From the NCBI GenBank assembly GCA_964523405.1, contig CAZGAQ010000053.1:1-22322 (forward strand): a DNA stretch of 22,322 nucleotides, written 5' to 3'. Positions 7,432-12,531 of this stretch are shown here, piece after piece. The notes beneath the pieces are model-generated. The model was not told where the DNA came from. It did no database searches and saw only the letters and a list, made by a program, of their open reading frames with translations. This DNA comes from CAZGAQ01 sp964523405. Lineage in GTDB: Bacteria > Planctomycetota > Phycisphaerae > UBA1845 > Fen-1342. The position numbers and the translations under genes were made by a program. Within the stretch, counting starts at the first letter, position 1. Every line of letters starts with the position of its first letter.

Positions 7432-7803
7432 GTGGCGGATTCCGGCGGCAACGATCAACGTGATCCGGAAGCTGTGCGCGCGGCGGCGCGGGACATCGAG
7501 GCGCACCTGCACCGATGCCGGTATCTCGTAATTCTGCCGCTGGTCATGGGTCTGCTCGGCACGGGCGCGGCCTGGCTCGGCGGAGCAAGCGACGGAGTTG
7601 TGGCCGCGGCGGCCGGTCTCACGACCGCGGTCACGGTCGTGTTCGGAGTGGTCGCAGCGATCGATCTGAGCCGCCTGAGCTGCCCGGTCTGCCGGAGTCC
7701 CTACTTCCCCTCGCTCTTGCGGCGCGGTGAGCAGCGGCTCGACCGCGAGACGTGCTGGAGCTGCGGACGACCGCTGCAACGAATGTTGGTGGACGGCGAG
7801 TAA
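7432..7803 (+). CDS. Two-helix membrane protein with zinc ribbon
   Basis: This 123-residue protein starts at a GTG with GGGAGG 8 bases upstream, which fixes the start. Two hydrophobic helices lie at about 32-49 and 55-77, followed by a cytoplasmic zinc ribbon, CPVCRSPYF paired with CWSCGRPL, and a short acidic tail. No family is recognised. It belongs to the set of TM/zinc-ribbon proteins in this locus and sits 69 bases upstream of the superinfection-immunity-like gene. A role as a membrane-located adaptor is inference only. Confidence 0.78.
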   Translation: MADSGGNDQRDPEAVRAAARDIEAHLHRCRYLVILPLVMGLLGTGAAWLGGASDGVVAAAAGLTTAVTVVFGVVAAIDLSRLSCPVCRSPYFPSLLRRGEQRLDRETCWSCGRPLQRMLVDGE

Positions 7804-7872
7804 CGAGGAGTTTTCGCGGCGACGGGCGTGGTGAGGCAGAGTCCGTGGCGCCGGCAGAAAGTGGGGTGTTGA

Positions 7873-8163
7873 ATGGGTGCGGCACTTGCCTGTCTGCTGT
7901 GGCCGATCGGGATCATCATCGGCCTCGTGATCGTGTTCGTTCCGGCCATCATTGCGTGGCAACGGGGCAGTATTCACATGCTGTGGATCGCGCTCTTGTG
8001 CCTGCTGGCGGGTTGGACGGGCGTGGGTTGGGTGGCGGCGTTCGTGTGGGCCGTCGTGGGGCCGACGGAGCAACAGCGCGCGACGGGGAATTGGTCGGAC
8101 CAGTTCCGGCGTGACGCGGACTATGGTGACCCGGTGCCGCGGGATTGGCAGCGGCCGGGCTAG
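7873..8163 (+). CDS. Superinfection-immunity-family small membrane protein
   Basis: This 96-residue protein has two hydrophobic helices at about 4-30 and 35-63. The stretch IIAWQRGSIHMLWIALLCLL followed by AGWTGVGWVAAFVWAVVG matches the pattern of the T4 Imm-like superinfection immunity family: a charged, short loop between helices and a GWTxxGWxxAxxWA second helix. Members are common in bacterial chromosomes, and most have no proven immunity role. The C-terminal 30 residues are hydrophilic and probably cytoplasmic. GGGGTG precedes the start by a few bases. In this setting it is one of several small membrane partners around the ESCRT-III-like genes. Confidence 0.75.
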   Translation: MGAALACLLWPIGIIIGLVIVFVPAIIAWQRGSIHMLWIALLCLLAGWTGVGWVAAFVWAVVGPTEQQRATGNWSDQFRRDADYGDPVPRDWQRPG

Positions 8164-8210
8164 GCGCGCTGCGCTGACATTCGCACGCGTGGCGGACGGG
8201 GAGGCGGAGA

Positions 8211-8350
8211 TTTCACCACGAAGGACACGAAGGGCACGAAGGAGGCGGAGTCGGTTGGTAATCGGATGTCTGATCGCAGTATGTTGTCGAGCCGCGTGAA
8301 GCGGGCTTCTTATTTCACCGCGAAGGACGCCGAGGACGCGAAGGAAGAAG
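8211..8350. repeat. Repeat module B: second copy of the two-tract module
   Basis: TTTCACCACGAAGGACACGA starts at 8211 and runs to about 8250. A second tract, TTTCACCGCGAAGGACGCC, starts at 8313 and runs to 8350. The offset between tracts is 102 bases, as in module A at 7236-7375, while the sequence between the tracts has diverged strongly. The modules bracket the 7432 and 7873 genes in direct orientation. Confidence 0.75.
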
Positions 8351-8383
8351 AATGGCTGAATCCGCGGACGTCGAGGGTCGGCG

Positions 8384-8890
8384 GTGAAGAGCCGACACGG
8401 TCGACACGTGGCAGTCGCATGCGGGACGGGCCTGGTGGCCGTCGCGCTGGGAGTGTATGGGCTGGAGCTGGCCTTTGGAGGCCGCCTATACACGAATGCA
8501 ACGCTGCGGTTCATCGCGGGGTCGTGGCGCGGGGCGATCGTGGTAAGCGGGTATAGCGGGTCGGACTACTTTGAGGAGAGGGACCAGTCCGCGGACGTCC
8601 TCTGCGAGTTCGTCGACACTTACGCACGAACGCAGCCCTGCGTGTTTCGGACGCCGGAGTGCCGAGATATCGGCTTGCACGGCGAACTGGTCGTCGTCTG
8701 CCCTGCGTGGCTTCTGCTGGTACCAGGGCTCGGGCTGCTGATCCGCCCGATCTGGCTGCGGTTTCGAGTGCGGCCGGGGCATTGTCGGTGCGGCTACGAC
8801 TTGACCGGCAACGTCAGCGGGCGCTGCCCGGAGTGCGGGCGGGCGGCAGAGAGTGAGCAGGTGGGGAAGTGGGAAGGTGAGAAGGGGTGA
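8384..8890 (+). CDS. Two-helix membrane protein with planctomycete-type zinc ribbon
   Basis: This 168-residue protein starts at a GTG with GAGGG 6 bases upstream. A hydrophobic helix at about 9-31 is followed by an external region of about 70 residues, with Cys at the positions LCEF, PCVF and ECRD. A second helix lies at about 104-123, then the basic RPIWLRFRVRPGH and the ribbon CRCGYDLTGNVSGRCPECG. That ribbon signature recurs in this window at 11930-11975 and in a broken form at 12190-12240, and I associate it with planctomycetes. The last residues (EQVGKWEGEKG) are encoded by a low-complexity GGTGAGAAGG-type tract, so the C-terminus has probably been extended by repeat DNA. Function unknown. 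Confidence 0.72.
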   Translation: MKSRHGRHVAVACGTGLVAVALGVYGLELAFGGRLYTNATLRFIAGSWRGAIVVSGYSGSDYFEERDQSADVLCEFVDTYARTQPCVFRTPECRDIGLHGELVVVCPAWLLLVPGLGLLIRPIWLRFRVRPGHCRCGYDLTGNVSGRCPECGRAAESEQVGKWEGEKG

Positions 8891-9264
8891 GGGGCGGCGG
8901 GCCGTTTCGCCGGGGTGCGGGCGTAAGACGCCGGCGCGGTCGGCTTGTGCGGGGTGGATATCGGACCGGGGGCCGGTTGGCGGTATGATGGGGCTGGAAT
9001 AACGGCCGGCGGCGGAGCGAATTCCGGAGGACGGCGCCCGGAATGGCGGCGAATCGGCCCCCACTGCTCGCAGAGCAGTGGCACACAGCGAACACCCCGG
9101 GCCAGCAAGGCAGAGCCTCGCAGTACGCCCGGCACGGAAACACGGGGCCGCGGGCGTGGGTAGAGACCGACCGGAGGTCGGTCCCCCACCGTCAGGCACA
9201 GAGGCCTGACGCTACGGCCCCGCTGAGGGCTGACGCCTAACGGCTTAGGAAACGAGAGCGGCTC
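8891..9264. other. Intergenic region with a cluster of hairpins
   Basis: These 374 bases hold no credible gene. Three strong dyads follow one another: CCACTGCTC/GAGCAGTGG at 9061-9081 (9-bp stem, 3-base loop), GACCGACC/GGTCGGTC at 9165-9183 (8-bp stem, loop GGA), and CGTCAGGC/GCCTGACG at 9190-9211 (8-bp stem, 6-base loop). The last matches the repeat at 371-398. The second ESCRT-III-like gene starts 53 bases after the last dyad. They resemble a REP-type repeat island. Confidence 0.65.
9061..9211. repeat. Island of three perfect hairpins (REP-like)
   Basis: Three perfect inverted repeats with stems of 9, 8 and 8 bp and loops of 3, 3 and 6 bases lie within 151 bases. The third, with its GAGGCCTGACGCTACG tail, is shared with 371-398, which shows it is a dispersed repeat and not a local promoter element. 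Confidence 0.7.
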
Positions 9265-9867
9265 ATGAACTTCTTCGAATGGCTGACGACGAAGCGGAAG
9301 ACCCTGGCGACGATGTCGGCGGCGGAGCTGCGGGCACAGGAGATGCTCCTGGAAAACGACCGCAACCGCATGCAGGCGAAGGTGCGGAAGCTCGCGGGCG
9401 ACAAGCAGAAAATCGTCGAGCAGGGCGCGAAGGAGAAGACGCCGGAAATGCGGCGGACATTCGCCCAGCAGTACGACCTCCTGCACACCGAGCAGGGGAT
9501 GGTCGCGCGACAGCTCAACATCCGCAGCAAGGAGATGCTGACGGTCGGGCGGCTGCGGATGCTGCGGGAGAACGCGGGCGGCGGGCTGTCGGGGGCGCTG
9601 GGGCGCGGGATGATCCGCGAAGGCGACCTGGCGACCATCGCCCGGCTGATTGAGAACGACTCCATCTCGACCGAAATCTACCAGCAGCGACTGGACGACA
9701 TCCTCGAAGGCGCCCGGGCGACCGAGGAAGGCGGGGCCGGCCTGTCGCCCGCGGGCCAGGAGTTGATGAAGATCTGGAACGACCTGGACGCGGGGCTCAT
9801 CAAGGACACGGGGGCGGCGTTTGACGAGGCCGAGCGGCGGGTCCGCGAACGGGGGGCGGAGGCGTGA
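9265..9867 (+). CDS. ESCRT-III/Snf7-like protein, second paralogue
   Basis: This 200-residue, almost entirely helical and highly charged protein is typical of ESCRT-III subunits in size. The N-terminus MNFFEWLTTKRK is a short amphipathic, aromatic-rich segment followed by basic residues, like the membrane-binding alpha0/alpha1 start of the family. Residues 18-101 form a long helical hairpin. A glycine-rich loop (104-114) is followed by two helices (119-150, DLATIARLIENDSISTEIYQ onwards) in the place of alpha3-alpha4. A C-terminal helix (163-197) lies behind a flexible linker. I see no clear MIM motif; the tail FDEAERRVRERG is only vaguely similar. It lies upstream of the third paralogue, separated from it by an inserted four-helix-bundle gene. 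The family call is from pattern and context. Confidence 0.6.
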   Translation: MNFFEWLTTKRKTLATMSAAELRAQEMLLENDRNRMQAKVRKLAGDKQKIVEQGAKEKTPEMRRTFAQQYDLLHTEQGMVARQLNIRSKEMLTVGRLRMLRENAGGGLSGALGRGMIREGDLATIARLIENDSISTEIYQQRLDDILEGARATEEGGAGLSPAGQELMKIWNDLDAGLIKDTGAAFDEAERRVRERGAEA

Positions 9868-9874
9868 GAGTAGC

Positions 9875-9908
9875 CGTGCAAACGTGAAAACGTGAAAAGG
9901 TGAAAACG
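9875..9908 (+). repeat. Left inverted repeat, (CGTGAAAA)n, before the four-helix-bundle gene
   Basis: About four units of an 8-base repeat (CGTGAAAA with variants CGTGCAAA and GGTGAAAA) lie directly after the stop of the second ESCRT-III-like gene. The reverse complement of the tract at 10445-10480 has the same units, so the two tracts bracket the gene at 9926-10390 in inverted orientation. Confidence 0.8.
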
Positions 9909-9925
9909 ACGGTAAGGGGACGCCA

Positions 9926-10390
9926 ATGGGCAAAGCCGGGACCTCACGCGCCGTACGGCGATTCGAGGACTTGCTCGTCTGGCAAACGGCGCGGGAGCTG
10001 GTGCGAGGCGTGTACCGCGCTTCGGCCTCACAGAAGCTGAGCGGGGATTACGCCTTGCAGAACCAGATGAAACGGGCCGCCGTCAGTATCGTCAGCAACA
10101 TCGCGGAGGGATTCGAGCGCGGTACGTGCAAGCAGAACTTGGAGTTCTGCTATGTGGCGAAGGGATCCGCCGGGGAGTTACGAACTCAGGTGATCGTCGC
10201 AAGAGATGTTGGGCTGATCAGCGAGCCGGCTTTCGAATGGCTGCACAACATGTGTGAGAGGTGCTCGCGGCAGTTGCAGCTCTACATCCGGCATCTGCGC
10301 GCCACGAGGGTACAATACCCGGGAGCGAAGTACGGCTCGGTGGATGCCGCACTTCCACAGCGCGAGCCCGAACAGGAGCCACCATGTTGA
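9926..10390 (+). CDS. Four-helix-bundle protein of the 23S intervening-sequence family
   Basis: This 154-residue protein belongs to the S23/IVP four-helix-bundle family, first known from insertions in 23S rRNA genes and related to the Avd accessory proteins of diversity-generating retroelements. Typical features are RFEDLLVWQTARELVRGVY at the N-terminus, then LQNQMKRAAVSIVSNIAEGF, and LEFCYVAKGSAGELRTQVIVA. AAGGGGA lies about 5 bases before the ATG. The last 30 residues, after LQLYIRHL, extend beyond the usual end of the family (about 120 residues) and look unstructured. Inverted repeats flank the gene, and it interrupts a run of ESCRT-III-like genes, which suggests it arrived as a module. 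The biochemical function of stand-alone members is unclear. Confidence 0.88.
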   Translation: MGKAGTSRAVRRFEDLLVWQTARELVRGVYRASASQKLSGDYALQNQMKRAAVSIVSNIAEGFERGTCKQNLEFCYVAKGSAGELRTQVIVARDVGLISEPAFEWLHNMCERCSRQLQLYIRHLRATRVQYPGAKYGSVDAALPQREPEQEPPC

Positions 10391-10444
10391 CCGGCTGGGG
10401 TGCTGCAGTTCCGGGACTTCGCAAGGTGCCAGCAGGTCCGCCCT

Positions 10445-10480
10445 CGTTTTCACGTTTTCACTTTTTCACGTTTTCACGTA
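10445..10480 (-). repeat. Right inverted repeat, (CGTGAAAA)n on the minus strand
   Basis: TTTTCACG-type units repeated about four times lie between the four-helix-bundle gene and the third ESCRT-III-like gene. Read on the minus strand they match the left tract at 9875-9908. The distance between the inner ends is about 540 bases and contains just the one gene. Confidence 0.8.
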
Positions 10481-10530
10481 CCCTCTGCGAGCAGGACCTG
10501 GAACGCTACAAGCTCACGACGAGGTGACGC

Positions 10531-11142
10531 ATGGGTCTGTTCAAATCCAGCGAAGAACGCCGCATCGAACGCGACATCAAGATTCGCCAGGGCATCCGCC
10601 GCATCGAGAAGTCGATCGCGGAGCAGAACAAGTTCTCCGACGAGTTCGTCAAGAACGCCCGGCAGGCCAAGCAGATCGGCGACATGGCGAGTTATCAGTT
10701 CATCCGCAACTCGCTGAAAAAGACGGCCACCATCAAGAAGCTGCTCGAGCGGCAGCTCCTGGCCGTCAAGAACGCGCTGCTGATCAAGCGGCAGGCCGAG
10801 GCGTCGGCCGACTTCGCCAACGCCATGAAGATCATGGCGGCCGAGGTCGGGCGGATGTACGGCGAGGCCGACCTGGTCAAGACGCAGATGGACTGGGAGA
10901 AGGCGATGGCCCAGTCGCAAACCATGGAAGAGCGGATGGCCATGTTCCTGGAAGGCATGGAGCAAGGGGCGGCCGCGGACGTGTCGGCCGCACCGGCCGA
11001 GGCGATCAGCGACGAAGAAATCGACCGGATGATCGCGGCGGAAGAGCAGGTGGAGGCGGCGCGGGAGGGTCAGCAGATGAGCGCCCTGCGGGCGGAACTG
11101 AATGCGCTGAAGGGCGAAGGCGGGCAGAAGGAAACGAAGTAG
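10531..11142 (+). CDS. ESCRT-III/Snf7-like protein with C-terminal MIM1-like motif
   Basis: This 203-residue protein has the clearest ESCRT-III look in the window. It has an MGLFKSS start (as in Snf7/CHMP proteins), a basic first helix (8-45: RRIERDIKIRQGIRRIEKSI onwards), a second helix (47-108) with heptad-like spacing, and a third region (112-145: DLVKTQMDWEKAMAQ, then MEERMAMFLEGMEQG). A flexible Ala-rich linker leads to an acidic stretch, SDEEIDRMIAAEE. The tail LRAELNALK (186-194) fits the MIM1 pattern LxxRLxxLK except that E replaces R. An MIT-like domain occurs in the AAA+ ATPase encoded 1.4 kb downstream. A GAGGTGA Shine-Dalgarno precedes the ATG by a few bases. I infer a filament-forming, membrane-associated subunit recycled by that ATPase. 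Confidence 0.72.
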   Translation: MGLFKSSEERRIERDIKIRQGIRRIEKSIAEQNKFSDEFVKNARQAKQIGDMASYQFIRNSLKKTATIKKLLERQLLAVKNALLIKRQAEASADFANAMKIMAAEVGRMYGEADLVKTQMDWEKAMAQSQTMEERMAMFLEGMEQGAAADVSAAPAEAISDEEIDRMIAAEEQVEAAREGQQMSALRAELNALKGEGGQKETK

Positions 11143-11148
11143 CGGGAA

Positions 11149-11180
11149 AGCCATCAGCCGTCAGCCATCAGCCTTCAGCC
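11149..11180. repeat. Short-period repeat (CAGCCRT)n
   Basis: About four units of a 7-base repeat (AGCCATC/AGCCGTC/AGCCTTC) lie right after the stop of the third ESCRT-III-like gene. This is one of several different low-complexity tracts in the gaps of this window. The remaining bases up to about 11348 show no clear gene or signal. Confidence 0.65.
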
Positions 11181-11348
11181 GGGCGCGGGTAGGACAGGCG
11201 TGCGGGGCATGCGGAGGCGGTGGGTGCCCATGTTGGGGATAGACGACGCACACGGGGCGGCGGACCGAAGCGGGACGTCCGCAGTCGCAGGAAACACGCG
11301 TCGCCCACATTCTACGCAGATTGCCGGCAGCTCGAAGCAGTCTTGGGG

Positions 11349-12086
11349 ATGATGTTGAGCCGTGCGAGCGCACAACCGGAGCCGCCGCTGACGCTCCTGC
11401 CGGATGAGCGGGTGTTATGGACGGGGCATTCCACATGCGGGGATGGGGCAACCTGTAGTGCGCTGGTTGTCCTATTTGGTACCGTGATGTGGATCGGGCG
11501 CTGGGCATTCGGGCAACAATTGGCCTCCGGGGCTCCCAGCAGAGATTGGGCATTCCCGGGCGTTTTCGGGCTCTCGACACTCGTCTGCGTGATCGTGATG
11601 GTGCTCATCCGGCCGTTCCGTCGCGCGGGCTATGCGATTACCACGCACCGCGCCATCTTCGTGCACCGGAACGGAGTGATCGGCAGGTACTTCCACGGCA
11701 TCGAAAGCCACGTGCGCCTGGATTCGCCGGCAGACGTTCGGTACAAGGCGCACCGCCAGGACAGAGGGACGATCCTGTTCCGTAACTCAGGCAAGGATGG
11801 AGTTGACTTGGCGTTCGCCAGGATCACGGACGCACAGCGCGTCCATGAGTTGCTGCAGGCCGTCCAGCGTTCCTGGACCACCGGCCAACCCCAACAGGTG
11901 GAGTTGCCCGACAGCGCGTGCATCCGCTGCGGATACAGTCTGGTCGGCAATGTGTCGGGACGCTGCCCGGAGTGCGGACAAGCGGTGCTTGCGCCGCCGC
12001 CGGCCGCAGATGGCCTGGTGACGATCGCGGGTCCGGATCTGCAAGCAGAAACGGAATGTGCCACGGACGAAGGGAAGTCGGCATGA
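11349..12086 (+). CDS. Membrane protein with bacterial PH domain and zinc ribbon
   Basis: From the ATG at 11349 this is a 245-residue protein. After a short N-terminus with LLPDERVLWTGH, the usual opening of YdbS/YdbT-type bacterial PH proteins, come two hydrophobic helices (about 37-53 and 71-88). A PH-like region follows (about 92-170) with the hallmark GYAITTHRAIFVH and the later strand DRGTILFRNSGK. The zinc ribbon CIRCGYSLVGNVSGRCPECG comes next, then an acidic tail. The frame is open to a GTG at 11220, but the conserved PH opening favours 11349 (or the ATG three bases on); no start has a well-spaced Shine-Dalgarno. The domain should face the cytoplasm next to the membrane. It lies between the third ESCRT-III-like gene and the ATPase gene, so a membrane-adaptor role is plausible but unproven. 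Confidence 0.8.
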   Translation: MMLSRASAQPEPPLTLLPDERVLWTGHSTCGDGATCSALVVLFGTVMWIGRWAFGQQLASGAPSRDWAFPGVFGLSTLVCVIVMVLIRPFRRAGYAITTHRAIFVHRNGVIGRYFHGIESHVRLDSPADVRYKAHRQDRGTILFRNSGKDGVDLAFARITDAQRVHELLQAVQRSWTTGQPQQVELPDSACIRCGYSLVGNVSGRCPECGQAVLAPPPAADGLVTIAGPDLQAETECATDEGKSA

Positions 12087-12246
12087 GTAACGCACCGGCG
12101 GGATCGCAACCTGACGGAACGAGTCGGCAGGGAGGATCGAAGCGCCCCATGCAATGCCCCTACTGCCGCACGGGGGTGGGCACCGCGGCTACGACCTGAC
12201 CGGAAACATGTCGGGGCAGTGTCCGGAGTGCGGCGTCGTAATGTGA
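12083..12246 (+). pseudogene. Frameshifted remnant of a zinc-ribbon gene
   Basis: The ATG overlaps the stop codon of the PH-domain gene (ATGA). It opens a 38-residue frame with QCPYCRTG that stops at 12199. From 12181, in another frame, the DNA reads HRGYDLTGNMSGQCPECG and then VVM and a stop, clearly the end of a planctomycete-type zinc ribbon like those at 8384-8890 and 11349-12086. A one-base change in the GGGGGTGGG run at about 12172-12180 would account for the break. Either the gene is dead or there is a sequencing error; the lack of a full N-terminal domain argues for a remnant. Confidence 0.65.
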
Positions 12247-12436
12247 GAGTCAGCGGCGGGTCCAGCGGCGCCTGGCGCGGCAGGAAGGCGTACCGCTGAT
12301 CCCGCGAGCCCGGCTGGCGTGGGTGCTCGGGCAGCCGGGGGCGACCGTGGACGGGCTGCACCTGTCGCCCACAGGGCATGCGGCTCTGGCCGAGACGATC
12401 TGGGCGTCCATCGGCGATATGGGAGCGCCGCGGTAG
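12242..12436 (+). pseudogene. C-terminal remnant of an SGNH/GDSL-type hydrolase
   Basis: An open stretch without a plausible start reads RLARQEGVPLIPRARLAWVL, then the block VDGLHLSPTGHAALAETIW and a short tail to a TAG at 12436. DGLHLSPTGH is the family's block V, carrying the catalytic Asp and His of SGNH/GDSL esterases. The block I (GDSL) and oxyanion-hole blocks that should precede it are absent: the frame closes at 12239-12241 and the DNA before it is the zinc-ribbon remnant. This is therefore a decayed gene end, probably left by a deletion that joined two unrelated genes. Confidence 0.7.
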
Positions 12437-12531
12437 AATACCGGGTGGTCGGGCGGCATGGATCACCGACATGGTCGCTCGTGGTCCCGTTGTCCGCGTA
12501 ACGCAATACTCAGGAGCTGGAGTAACCGCCC

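Noticed and set aside
7236..8350. CRISPR array
   Set aside because: The repeats are internally periodic (9 bases), there are only two pairs, spacers are not uniform across an array, and no cas gene is present.
7393..8514. 373-codon frame on the minus strand
   Set aside because: It is opposite two membrane-protein genes with good ribosome sites and passes through repeat DNA; composition is Arg/Pro/His-rich.
9820..9864. MIM1 motif in the tail of the second ESCRT-III-like protein
   Set aside because: FDEAERRVRERG has an R and a V at suitable places but lacks the leucines that define the motif.
8794..9933. 379-codon frame on the minus strand
   Set aside because: It crosses the hairpin island and lies opposite the second ESCRT-III-like gene; composition is Pro/Arg-rich with no domain.
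9926..10390. Avd accessory gene of a diversity-generating retroelement
   Set aside because: The family is related, but no reverse transcriptase, template repeat or variable repeat is visible nearby.
5771..11142. Calling the three helical proteins PspA/Vipp1
   Set aside because: None shows the PspA-type conserved blocks, the sizes and tails differ, and the neighbour is an MIT-bearing Vps4-like ATPase and not PspF, PspB or PspC.
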